A stretch of 64,000 bases of DNA, taken from an uncultured bacterium (GTDB lineage: Bacteria; Elusimicrobiota; Elusimicrobia; Elusimicrobiales; Elusimicrobiaceae). Within the stretch, counting starts at the first letter, position 1. Each line of letters begins with the position of its first letter. The translations under genes were made by a program, and so were the position numbers. This document shows positions 7,640 to 15,545 of this stretch, in pieces. The stretch spans positions 186,001 through 250,000 of the forward strand of contig CASFFZ010000001.1 in assembly GCA_949294095.1 (NCBI GenBank), read 5' to 3'. The notes below the pieces were generated by a model. It had not been told where the DNA came from. It worked only from the letters and a program-made list of their open reading frames with translations, and made no database searches.

Positions 7640-8859
7640 TATTCCACCGGATACGGTTTATAAGAGCGGCCGTCTTTCCAAATTTTATTTCCCTTTACCT
7701 TATCGGGCCGCACCAGCCGTTCTTCGGTGTCCGAGCAGCGTTGAAAAGGATAGGCATACAGCACCGTATGTTGCGGGCTGAAATGGGCCAGCCATTGGCT
7801 AAAGGGCACCGGCCCTTCCGCCAGGAACGGATCCAACACCACCGGAATATGCCGCTTGCCGTGTTTAAAAATAACCAGTACCGCCTCGTGATAAAACCAA
7901 TCCGGATAGGCGTTGCCTTGCGGCGAGAAAAATTTCGCGCCGGATGCCGGGCGCAGTTGGTTTGCCTTAGAAGGCTCCGCCTGCAGCTGGTACACCTGCA
8001 CCAGCCCCGCAGGGCGGGCGGACGGTGTATGAATTTGCCGGCAAACCCGGCTGCACGTTAAATAACTGCACGCGGCGCATTCTTTTTCGGCCGGGCGGAA
8101 CAAATAGGCTTTGCCGCTGGCCGTATATTGACCGGAAATTTTGTCCAGGGCGGAAAGATCGGCCATGTTTTCTTCATACAGCACCACTTTTTGGCGGATA
8201 TCCTCCGCCGCCAGCCGCTGCACTTCCTGCAGCCATTTTTTATCTTCCTGCGGCAGCGGCTCATCCCAGCGCGGATGCGCAAGCAAATAGCCGGCGCGTC
8301 CGCTGGGCCCGGTACTGCGCGCCAAGGTTCGCAAAAAAGCTGTTTCCGTGATATCGTTGCGGGTATTTTCCGGCTGATATACGGGCAGTCCGGCTTCTTT
8401 AAAAAATTGCACCAGCCATTTTTTAATCTCGGGCTTATTTTTTTGATAATAGGCCAACGCTTCCCGCGCATCAAAATTTACTTCCAGCCGTTCCAGCCCG
8501 TTTAAAACCCCCAAGTAATTAACCGTCAGCCGGGGCGGAATTTCCCCTCCGTACACGGCCGACGAAATGTACATCTGGTACAGGTAAGACGCCACCGCCC
8601 GCTGTTTATCCGCTTCGGAAAACGAATGAAAAAGCCGCTCCCAGAAACCTTCCCTTTCCGCTATTTTTACCGTCGGAGCATAAAACCGCATCCACCGCAG
8701 GCGGCTCATGGCTGCGCGGCCGGGCTCCCCCGCCGCCGGCTGCAAACGGCGAACGAGATCTTTTAAACAGCCTTCCTGCACAGGCGGGGCCCCGTAGGCA
8801 AACGCGCAGCAGCCCGCCAGCAAGACAGCTCCCCATAAAATAGAAAGATAACGCTTCAT
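7636..8859 (-). CDS. Exported protein with a protein-glutaminase-like C-terminal domain
   Basis: A 407-residue protein with a signal peptide (MKRYLSILWGAVLLAGCCAFAYG). The first 250 residues are helical and not recognised. The last 150 have the order expected of a papain-fold deamidase: a cysteine cluster (CAACSYLTCSRVCRQIH), then a YHEAVLVI strand with the putative catalytic His, then VVLDPFL with the putative Asp, and a trailing FSQWLAHF. Bacterial protein-glutaminases use a Cys-His-Asp triad in this layout. This is motif-level inference only; it could equally be another cysteine hydrolase. TATACT lies 6 bp before the ATG, so the mRNA is probably leaderless. Confidence 0.5.
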   Translation of the reverse strand: MKRYLSILWGAVLLAGCCAFAYGAPPVQEGCLKDLVRRLQPAAGEPGRAAMSRLRWMRFYAPTVKIAEREGFWERLFHSFSEADKQRAVASYLYQMYISSAVYGGEIPPRLTVNYLGVLNGLERLEVNFDAREALAYYQKNKPEIKKWLVQFFKEAGLPVYQPENTRNDITETAFLRTLARSTGPSGRAGYLLAHPRWDEPLPQEDKKWLQEVQRLAAEDIRQKVVLYEENMADLSALDKISGQYTASGKAYLFRPAEKECAACSYLTCSRVCRQIHTPSARPAGLVQVYQLQAEPSKANQLRPASGAKFFSPQGNAYPDWFYHEAVLVIFKHGKRHIPVVLDPFLAEGPVPFSQWLAHFSPQHTVLYAYPFQRCSDTEERLVRPDKVKGNKIWKDGRSYKPYPVEY

Positions 8860-8865
8860 AATAAA

Positions 8866-8871
8866 AGTATA
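8866..8871 (-). promoter_or_regulatory. -10 box 6 bp before the 8859 start (leaderless)
   Basis: TATACT on the minus strand, gap TTTATT, then ATG. No Shine-Dalgarno. Confidence 0.5.
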
Positions 8872-8950
8872 AGAAACATATAAAAAGGCGGCAAGGGACA
8901 AAAGGCCCTGTTTCTGGGGGCCAAAAGACCTACCCGCGGCAGAATTTTAT

Positions 8951-8956
8951 TATAAT
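8951..8956 (+). promoter_or_regulatory. -10 box of the pyrophosphatase gene
   Basis: Perfect TATAAT, 39 bp before the ATG at 8996, giving a short leader with a GGAGA ribosome site. No convincing -35 box. Confidence 0.5.
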
Positions 8957-8995
8957 ATAGGGGACGTTTTACCCTATTTGAAAAGGAGATAGCCC

Positions 8996-11359
8996 ATGTG
9001 GTATGGAATTGCCGCCCTAAGGCCCTTTGAACAATATACGCTGTTTGGCGTATTGCTTATTGCGGTGTTGGGGCTTTTGTATGCGTTGTTCCTGCGCAAG
9101 CAGGTCATTCGCGAAGATGCCGGCACCCCCGAAATGCAAAAAGTTTGGGGCGCCATTCGGGAAGGCGCAAATGCCTACCTAAAAAGACAGCTTAAAACCA
9201 TTCTGCCGCTGATCGGCCTGCTGACGGTCTGCCTGTTCTTGTCCGTCTACATTGTGCCGGTTTCGCAGGATTCCATGGAACGCTTTGCGGGCCTGTCTGC
9301 CGGAACGGTCAAACTGATTGCCGCGTTCGGCCGGGCGGGCGCGTTTGTGTTGGGGGCCGTATTCTCGCTGTTAGTAGGACAGCTGGGAATGCGCATCGCC
9401 GTAGACGCCAACGTGCGCGTGGCGGCGGCGTCCAAACGCAGCTTCGGAGACGCGCTTCGCATTGCGTACCGGGCGGGCACCGTAACCGGAATGCTGACCG
9501 ACGGCTTAGGCCTGTTGGGCGGAACGGTAATCTTTATCATTTTTGGCATCGCCGCGCCGGACGCCTTGCTGGGGTTTGGCTTTGGCGGCACGCTGTTGGC
9601 CCTGTTTATGCGTGTGGGCGGCGGGATTTACACCAAAGCCGCTGACGTGGGGGCCGACCTGGTGGGAAAAGTGGAAGCCGGCATTCCCGAAGACGACCCG
9701 CGCAACCCGGCCGTGGTGGCCGATTTGGTGGGCGACAACGTGGGCGACTGCGCCGGTATGGCGGCCGATATTTTTGAATCCTACGAAGTAACCATCGTCT
9801 CCGGACTCATTTTAGGGATTGCTTTGTGGAGAATTACCGGACACCACGAATGGATCGTCTATCCGCTCTTGGTGCGCGGCATCGGCGTATTGTGCTCCAT
9901 TATCGGCACATACGCGGTAAAAGATTCCAAACGTACCGCCGGCAACGCCATGAAAGCCATTTTTAAAGGCTACAGCATTTCCGCTACCATTTCCGTGGTG
10001 ATTTTTGGCGTGTTGGCCTACTACTACATGAGCGCCGTGCCCGGCGGCTGGTGGAGGCCGTTTGTCGCCACCACCATCGGTATTTTGCTGGCGATCGTCA
10101 TTGACCGCCTGACCGAATACTTCACGGGAACGGAAAACAAACCCGTGCAGGAAATCAAAAAATCCACGGCTACGGGCTCGGCCACCACGATTCTTTCCGG
10201 GATTGCGGTCGGGTTTGAGTCGGCCGTTTGGACGACCTTGGTTATTGCGGCGTCCATTTTCTGCTCCGTCGTCATTTTCGGTACGATTGACGGGCTGACG
10301 CCGTCCGAAAAATTCAACTTCATCCTCTACGGCGTGGCCATGACGGGTATCGGCATGCTCACGCTTACGGGCAACAACGTGGCCATGGACTCCTTCGGCC
10401 CCATTGCAGACAACGCCAACGGCATTGGCGAAATGGCCTGGCACGGGCAGGATGATGCCGAAACCAAAAAAGCGCGCCAGATTATGGCGGACTTGGACGG
10501 CGTGGGCAACACTACCAAAGCCATTACCAAAGGCGTAGCCATCGGATCGGCCGTGATTGCGGCCGTGTCGCTGTTTGCTTCGTATATGGTGGACGTAAGC
10601 AATGTGCAGCGCCTGCTAAACGACGCTTGGGCCGCCGCGGGCGAAGCCAAAGTGCTGACGCTGTTGTCGCAGGTGGGGATTGTAGTGTCCAACCCGGTGG
10701 TATTTGTCGGTATGCTTATTGGCGCGGCGCTGCCGTGGCTGTTCTCGTCGTTTGCGATTAACGCCGTCAGCCGCGCGGCCGCACTCATCGTGCAGGAAGT
10801 GCGCCGCCAGTTTAAAGGAGGCGTTTTGGAAGGAACCGCCAAGCCCGATTATACGCGCGCGGTAAACATTTCCACTATCGCCGCTCAGAAAGAGCTCATC
10901 ATTCTGGCGCTGCTAGGCATTGTGTCCCCCGTCGTAGTGGGGCTTGCCTTTGGCGTGGAAGCCTTGGGCGGATTTTTGGCGGGGATTATCGTGTCCGGCC
11001 AGCTCTTGGCGGTGTTTATGTCCAACGCCGGCGGCGCGTGGGATAACGCCAAAAAAGTGGTGGAAGATGAACCTTCCGACATTGCCGCCAACACCGGCAA
11101 AGGTTCCGAACGCCACAAAGCCAGCGTGGTGGGCGATACCGTGGGCGACCCGTTGAAAGATACGGCCGGCCCGGCGGTTAACCCGCTGATTAAAGTGGTC
11201 AATATGGTGGCCGTCATCGTGGCGCCGATTATCGTCAATTACCACAACGATTTTACCCCCTTGGGCAAAATCGGCTGGGTGGTTGTCATCTTCCTGCTGG
11301 CGGTGTTAGGCTGGGCGATTTTAACCAGCAAAAAACCGGCGCAGGACTTAAATAAATAA
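8996..11359 (+). CDS. hppA: Membrane-bound H+-translocating pyrophosphatase, K+-independent type
   Basis: A 787-residue integral membrane enzyme with about 16 helices that couples pyrophosphate hydrolysis to ion export. The PPi/Mg-binding loops are intact: DVGADLVGKVEAGIPEDDPR, DLVGDNVGDCAGMAADIFE, and near the C-terminus DNAKKVVEDE and GDTVGDPLKDTAGP. The diagnostic position after GNTT is lysine (GNTTKAITKG), the residue that marks potassium-independent members, which are proton pumps as far as known; K+-dependent and Na+-pumping members have alanine there. It would recover energy from biosynthetic PPi in a fermenter. GGAGA precedes the ATG. Monocistronic. Confidence 0.95.
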   Translation: MWYGIAALRPFEQYTLFGVLLIAVLGLLYALFLRKQVIREDAGTPEMQKVWGAIREGANAYLKRQLKTILPLIGLLTVCLFLSVYIVPVSQDSMERFAGLSAGTVKLIAAFGRAGAFVLGAVFSLLVGQLGMRIAVDANVRVAAASKRSFGDALRIAYRAGTVTGMLTDGLGLLGGTVIFIIFGIAAPDALLGFGFGGTLLALFMRVGGGIYTKAADVGADLVGKVEAGIPEDDPRNPAVVADLVGDNVGDCAGMAADIFESYEVTIVSGLILGIALWRITGHHEWIVYPLLVRGIGVLCSIIGTYAVKDSKRTAGNAMKAIFKGYSISATISVVIFGVLAYYYMSAVPGGWWRPFVATTIGILLAIVIDRLTEYFTGTENKPVQEIKKSTATGSATTILSGIAVGFESAVWTTLVIAASIFCSVVIFGTIDGLTPSEKFNFILYGVAMTGIGMLTLTGNNVAMDSFGPIADNANGIGEMAWHGQDDAETKKARQIMADLDGVGNTTKAITKGVAIGSAVIAAVSLFASYMVDVSNVQRLLNDAWAAAGEAKVLTLLSQVGIVVSNPVVFVGMLIGAALPWLFSSFAINAVSRAAALIVQEVRRQFKGGVLEGTAKPDYTRAVNISTIAAQKELIILALLGIVSPVVVGLAFGVEALGGFLAGIIVSGQLLAVFMSNAGGAWDNAKKVVEDEPSDIAANTGKGSERHKASVVGDTVGDPLKDTAGPAVNPLIKVVNMVAVIVAPIIVNYHNDFTPLGKIGWVVVIFLLAVLGWAILTSKKPAQDLNK

Positions 11360-11373
11360 GTTTGCCAAACAAA

Positions 11374-11404
11374 AACCCCCGCTCCAAGGAGCGGGGGTTT
11401 TTTA
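11374..11404. terminator. Bidirectional terminator, hppA / pilin
   Basis: A 12-bp perfect stem (AACCCCCGCTCC, 11374-11385, with GGAGCGGGGGTT, 11388-11399), A-run on one side and T-run on the other, between convergent genes. Confidence 0.9.
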
Positions 11405-11411
11405 TATATCC

Positions 11412-11948
11412 TTAGTTAAACTTTCCCTGCTCGTTTCCGGTAATGGATTTACAAATAGCCGGAACGGGCGGCAAGCCAATCCCCATCTGGCAATTTTTAG
11501 ACAGGGTTCCTCCCGGCGCAAGAGACCAATGAATAGCATATCTGTACTCTCCACTCGTTATAGGCGTGCCCTCTTTGGCCCGAACGGCATACATCACAAA
11601 AATGCCTCCTTCTTCTTCTCTTACACTAATTTCCCAGTCACTTGTACCAAAGGTATTCGTGGCATCCGTTCGTATATTAGGCAGCTCTATATCCAGCTGT
11701 GTCAAATCCACCGTATACGTGGTGTTGGACAATCTGTAGGCTTTTTCTGCCATTACCAGATTGTTTAGCTGCGTGTTTGCATCCGCCACGCGGGATTTTT
11801 CAACTGCCTTGGTATATTGCGGCAAAGCCACCGCCGCCAATATACCGATAATTAACACCACCACCAGCAGTTCAATCAGCGTAAAACCGCTATTTTGCCC
11901 TGCTAAGGCGTTTTGCGCGCCTTTTCCTTTTAAATACATTTTGTTCAT
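11412..11948 (-). CDS. Type IV pilin-like prepilin
   Basis: A 178-residue prepilin. A basic leader is followed by SGFTLIELLVVVLIIGIL, with Gly at -1 and Glu+5, then AAVALPQYTKAVEKSRVADANTQL, the alpha-1 helix shared with the pilin at 284-838. The globular part has two cysteines (NCQMG and AICKS) near the C-terminus in the position of the pilin D-loop. The ATG at 11948 has no Shine-Dalgarno. Its upstream sequence (TTTTGATACATTTTACCTATG) closely parallels that of the first pilin (TTTTGATAAATTTTGCGTATG), which suggests a shared promoter type for pilin genes. Confidence 0.9.
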   Translation of the reverse strand: MNKMYLKGKGAQNALAGQNSGFTLIELLVVVLIIGILAAVALPQYTKAVEKSRVADANTQLNNLVMAEKAYRLSNTTYTVDLTQLDIELPNIRTDATNTFGTSDWEISVREEEGGIFVMYAVRAKEGTPITSGEYRYAIHWSLAPGGTLSKNCQMGIGLPPVPAICKSITGNEQGKFN

Positions 11949-12002
11949 AGGTAAAATGTATCAAAAAAAAAACGAGTCAAGCCCTTCTAATTTCTTCAAA
12001 CA

Positions 12003-12033
12003 AAAAACCCACTCGTAAACAGAGTGGGTTTTA
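12003..12033. terminator. Terminator downstream of the DUF4156-like lipoprotein gene
   Basis: AACCCACTC (12006-12014) pairs with GAGTGGGTT (12022-12030), loop GTAAACA. On the minus strand it ends in a T-run. Confidence 0.8.
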
Positions 12034-12050
12034 TCTCTATCCAATTTTCT

Positions 12051-12446
12051 TCAATTAGGGCATTGATACACCAGCGCTCCGTAACGAATGTTATTTACAT
12101 AGAACGGTTGGAAATAATCTGTATCTACGTCCGGGTTTTGCCAGCTCTTGGTGCGCACCCACACGGTATTGCCCCCCATTTGTTTTGCGCTGGATACCAG
12201 CCCTTGGCGGATGGTATTGTTTAAGTGAAGCAAGGACTCCGGTATTCCGCTTACGTCCGGATTGGTGTCGCCCATTACCGCCCCTTTAAACACGCACGCC
12301 GCCGCCGGCTGTACTTCCACCAGCGTCACGCCGTCCACATCCATTCCGTTTGCCGGCACCACCGGCCCCTGCGCCTGCTGCCACACGGCGCATCCGCTTA
12401 CCCCGCACAGGGCCGCCAAAAAAATCCAAAGTTTATGCTTGTCCAT
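12051..12446 (-). CDS. Small lipoprotein, DUF4156-like
   Basis: A 131-residue lipoprotein. The N-terminus MDKHKLWIFLAALCGVSGC ends in a lipobox (VSGC), so the mature protein starts at that cysteine and is anchored in a membrane. The rest (VTLVEVQPAAACVFKG, LLHLNNTIRQGLVSSAKQMGGNTVWV) resembles the DUF4156 family of short envelope lipoproteins, with the typical Ala-x-x-x-Gly-Gly-Asn-x-Val motif. Function unknown. The ATG at 12446 is preceded by GAGGGGGG, and the frame runs further upstream only without a start context. Divergent from the membrane protein at 12514. Confidence 0.7.
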   Translation of the reverse strand: MDKHKLWIFLAALCGVSGCAVWQQAQGPVVPANGMDVDGVTLVEVQPAAACVFKGAVMGDTNPDVSGIPESLLHLNNTIRQGLVSSAKQMGGNTVWVRTKSWQNPDVDTDYFQPFYVNNIRYGALVYQCPN

Positions 12447-12500
12447 ATTTTTCCCCCCTCGCTGTGCATAAATTATAGCAAACTGCGTTTTTGTTTTTGC

Positions 12501-12506
12501 TATGAT
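12501..12506 (+). promoter_or_regulatory. Extended -10 box 7 bp before the 12514 start (leaderless)
   Basis: TATGAT preceded by TGC (extended -10), then ATGGTAT, then ATG at 12514. This argues that translation starts at 12514 and not at the ATG inside the promoter at 12502. Confidence 0.5.
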
Positions 12507-12513
12507 ATGGTAT

Positions 12514-13365
12514 ATGAACATCCTGCTGATTGTTTTAATTGTTGCCGGCATCGTCGGTTTAATTGCCACCACGCGCACCCGCAGTGCGCAGATTGCCCGC
12601 ATGGCCAAAACAAACGGCTGCCGGTATGAACGCGAAAAAAATTCCATTACCACCGAGCAAACCGCCGGGCGGCTGGAGTTCTTTACGCAATACTTCCACC
12701 AATACCAAAACGTATGCACCTGCACCGACGATTTTGCTTTTATCCGCGTGGCGGACGATAATATCTACCGCGACGATAACCCCAAAACCAAGCCCGTTAA
12801 ATTTACCATTTTTACGGCGGAACTGAAAAAACGGCAATTCCCGGCTTTAAAAATTGCGCCGATTGATTCCCCTTTTGCTCCTTCCCAGTATGCACTGATG
12901 AAAACCAATATCCCACAGATAGACAGCCGCTACCGCATCCATGCGCCCACGCCGGCTGCGGCCTTGGTGCTGACGCCTTTTATCATCGGCCTTTTAAAAA
13001 CGCGCTCCAATATCTACATGGAACTCAACGACAACGCCCTCGTGTATCACGAAAACGCTCAAATGCCGCTTTCTGAATTTCAGCAATTCCGCTTCCGGGC
13101 CATTCAAATTCTGCACGAATTTGAGAATATCATCGTCCGCTTAGACGAGGCCAACCCGTCCACCACCGCCACGCTGGTGCCCAAATCGCAGGACGAAGCC
13201 GAACTGCGCGCCGAAGCCATGATGAAGGCCCTGTGCACCGTGCACAACCCGGTTTCTTCCAAAACAAGCGGTTGGCGGGGCATTTGGATGTTGGTGTTAT
13301 TAGCTGTTTTGCTGGGGATGTCGCTTCTGTCGTGGGTGGTGCTTTCCAACTGGCTGCCCCGCTAA
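12514..13365 (+). CDS. Membrane protein of unknown function, two terminal helices
   Basis: A 283-residue protein not assigned to a family. It has one helix at the very N-terminus (MNILLIVLIVAGIVGLIAT) and one at the C-terminus (IWMLVLLAVLLGMSLLSWVVL), with a soluble region of about 230 residues between them containing paired strands and two cysteines (VCTCTDD). A short hydrophobic piece (AAALVLTPFIIGLL) interrupts the soluble region. The start at 12514 is preferred because the -10 hexamer overlaps the upstream in-frame ATG. It stands alone between a divergent lipoprotein and a terminator. Confidence 0.6.
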   Translation: MNILLIVLIVAGIVGLIATTRTRSAQIARMAKTNGCRYEREKNSITTEQTAGRLEFFTQYFHQYQNVCTCTDDFAFIRVADDNIYRDDNPKTKPVKFTIFTAELKKRQFPALKIAPIDSPFAPSQYALMKTNIPQIDSRYRIHAPTPAAALVLTPFIIGLLKTRSNIYMELNDNALVYHENAQMPLSEFQQFRFRAIQILHEFENIIVRLDEANPSTTATLVPKSQDEAELRAEAMMKALCTVHNPVSSKTSGWRGIWMLVLLAVLLGMSLLSWVVLSNWLPR

Positions 13366-13378
13366 ACAACATTTTAAA

Positions 13379-13413
13379 AAATCCGCGTTCATTCTTTTGA
13401 ACGCGGATTTTTT
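13379..13413. terminator. Bidirectional terminator
   Basis: A 13-bp perfect stem (AAATCCGCGTTCA, 13379-13391, with TGAACGCGGATTT, 13398-13410) with T-runs on both strands, between convergent genes. Confidence 0.9.
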
Positions 13414-13430
13414 ATGCCAAGGCCGTTTCG

Positions 13431-15479
13431 CTATTTTTCTATTCCCAAACTTTTCACAAACGCCTCGTCGTTATACGGCCGGCCCAAGAATTTTTCCACC
13501 ATTTCGTTTTCGTCGTATACCGTGCCGGGCGTGTAGATATACCGGCGCAGGCGGGCGCCCAATTCTTCATTAAACAAGCCCTGCTTTTGAAACTCGCCGA
13601 AAATATCCTGCGCAATCACCAGCGACCACGCATACACGTAATACCCCACATCATACGGATCCGTTAAGGACATGATATGCCCAAAACTGGCCTGCGGGTA
13701 GGTGCCTTTTGTCATCGGCATTCCCGTAATTTCCAGCATCATTTTCGCATAGAGTTTGGTGGTGTCCACTCGTTTATCGGCGGCGTGGGCGGCCAAGTCA
13801 AACTGGCCCAAAAAGTTCTGGCGCAAAAAGGCCGTCGCCTCGCCGGCGTGTTTGGATTTTATAAGCGCATCAATCATTTCCTTCGGCATGGGCTCGCCCG
13901 TTTGGTAATGGGCCGAAATCCGCGCCAACACTTCGGGCTGCCAAGCCCAGTTTTCAAGCAGTTGGGAGTGGGTTTCAATATAATCCCACGCTACGTTGTC
14001 CCCCGTCAGCGTGGCATATTTGGAAGTGGCCATAGACATTTGCAGCACATGCCCAAACTCGTGGAATAAAGTTTCCACTTCGCTGTGTTCCAGCAAGGAG
14101 GGAACCCCGCTCCCGGCGGGTGTGAAATTGGCCGCAATTACCACCGAAGGCGTTTGATACGACTCGTCCGGCAGTTCAAACCGGTCAATAAAGCTCCACG
14201 TGGCGGCGTGGGTATATTTGCCGTCGCGCGGGTACAAATCCAAGTAAAAATTGGAAATCAGTTCTCCGGTTTTGGCGTCTTTCATTTGATAGACGATCAC
14301 GTCCGGATGCCACACGGGCAAATCCGCCTTTTCAAACGTAATGCCAAAAAGCTTGCCAAACAGGGAAAACATTTCCGCCATCACGCGCTCGGCCGGCAGG
14401 TATTCCTTTATCTTCTCATTGTCCACCCGGTAGTATTTTTTCTTGTATTCGTTGCTCCAATAGGGCAGTTCCCAGGCGGTCATTTCGCGGGCTTTTTGGC
14501 CGGTGGTTTCTTCTTTTAATTGCAGGTACTGCTGCAGTTCTTTTTGCGCAAGCGGAGTGACTTCTTTTTGTAAATTTTTCAGGAACTTTTCCAGCGTTTT
14601 ATAATTTTTTGCCATGCGCACCGGAAGCACGTAATCGGGATACTGGGCATAGCCCAGCAAAGCCGCCTGCTTGCGGCGCAGTTCCAAGGTGTCTTCCAAC
14701 AGGCGTACGTTTTCTTCTCCGCCGCGGCGGGCGAATTTTTCCTGCAGGGCTTTGCGCGCTTTTTCGCTTTTGGCAGATGCCATAAACGGATTATAATCCG
14801 GATATTTAAGCGTAACGATATACTTCCCCTCCGGCGTGCGCGCCAGGCGGTTGATAAACGTGTCGCCCAAGCCTTCCAGCTCCTCGCGCGAAACGATAAG
14901 TTCGTCCTGGTAATTATTCAAATTGACGTTATACTGCGTGATTTTTTGCAGCCGCTCGTTGTTTAAACGTGCGTATTCAGCGGCATCCTCGTCGGACAAA
15001 GCCATCCCCGCCCGTTCGTAGCGCTCCAGCCACTTAGACAACAGACGCGCTTCTTCGTGGGGCAGGACGGGCTTTTTGTCGGCATACTCTTTTAAGGCTT
15101 GATACACATCCTTTCGGGCAAACACGGCGGCTTTGGTTTGGCTGCCTTTGGCTTCCAGCCGGGCCGCGGCGGCGCGGACGTCCGCATTTTCGTGGAAATA
15201 CGCCAAAAGCGACAGATTTTTCGGCACGAACCAGTACGACGTATACGCGTTTTCCAGCGCCAGCACCGTATTTTCAAAATCCCGGTCTTGGGCGGGAATG
15301 CGCACCAAAAAATTTAAATTGACATCCAGCTCTTTGGCGGCGCGGGCCTCCAGAGAGGAAATTTCCTGCGGCGTATAGTCAAAGCGGAGATGCCCGTTTT
15401 TAAACATATCGCCATACGCGCCGGCAAACGCGGCGCACGGCAGCGCAAGCGCCGCCACACCCATCATCATTTTATGCAT
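13431..15479 (-). CDS. M3-family metallopeptidase (oligopeptidase), exported
   Basis: A 682-residue zinc peptidase of the M3 (thimet oligopeptidase / Dcp / OpdA) family. The active site HEFGH is present (FHEFGHVLQM), followed about 25 residues later by a glutamate in the DYIETHSQLLENW stretch as third zinc ligand. The C-terminal SFGHIMSLTDPYDVGYYVYAW block carries the substrate-binding Gly/Tyr/His residues. Unlike cytosolic relatives it begins with a signal-like sequence (MHKMMMGVAALALPCAAFAG), so it probably acts in the periplasm on short peptides. TATAAT lies 6 bp before the ATG (leaderless). The frame stays open for another 630 bp upstream, antisense to ispH, but that part has no coding character. 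Confidence 0.9.
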   Translation of the reverse strand: MHKMMMGVAALALPCAAFAGAYGDMFKNGHLRFDYTPQEISSLEARAAKELDVNLNFLVRIPAQDRDFENTVLALENAYTSYWFVPKNLSLLAYFHENADVRAAAARLEAKGSQTKAAVFARKDVYQALKEYADKKPVLPHEEARLLSKWLERYERAGMALSDEDAAEYARLNNERLQKITQYNVNLNNYQDELIVSREELEGLGDTFINRLARTPEGKYIVTLKYPDYNPFMASAKSEKARKALQEKFARRGGEENVRLLEDTLELRRKQAALLGYAQYPDYVLPVRMAKNYKTLEKFLKNLQKEVTPLAQKELQQYLQLKEETTGQKAREMTAWELPYWSNEYKKKYYRVDNEKIKEYLPAERVMAEMFSLFGKLFGITFEKADLPVWHPDVIVYQMKDAKTGELISNFYLDLYPRDGKYTHAATWSFIDRFELPDESYQTPSVVIAANFTPAGSGVPSLLEHSEVETLFHEFGHVLQMSMATSKYATLTGDNVAWDYIETHSQLLENWAWQPEVLARISAHYQTGEPMPKEMIDALIKSKHAGEATAFLRQNFLGQFDLAAHAADKRVDTTKLYAKMMLEITGMPMTKGTYPQASFGHIMSLTDPYDVGYYVYAWSLVIAQDIFGEFQKQGLFNEELGARLRRYIYTPGTVYDENEMVEKFLGRPYNDEAFVKSLGIEK

Positions 15480-15485
15480 AATTAA

Positions 15486-15539
15486 ATTATAGAAAAAACC
15501 GCACCCCGCCGCCCAACGGACGTATGAATTTCCTATAAT
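15486..15539. promoter_or_regulatory. Divergent leaderless promoter pair (M3 peptidase / ispH)
   Basis: TATAAT on the minus strand (15486-15491) ends 6 bp before the peptidase ATG. TATAAT on the plus strand (15534-15539) ends 6 bp before the ispH ATG. Neither gene has a ribosome site. The whole intergenic region is 66 bp, so the -35 regions would nearly touch. Confidence 0.6.
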
Positions 15540-15545
15540 ATAAAT

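Noticed and set aside
9812..10444. Long minus-strand frame opposite hppA
   Set aside because: Antisense shadow of a well-conserved gene with GC-rich codons; composition is His/Arg/Gly-rich without any motif.
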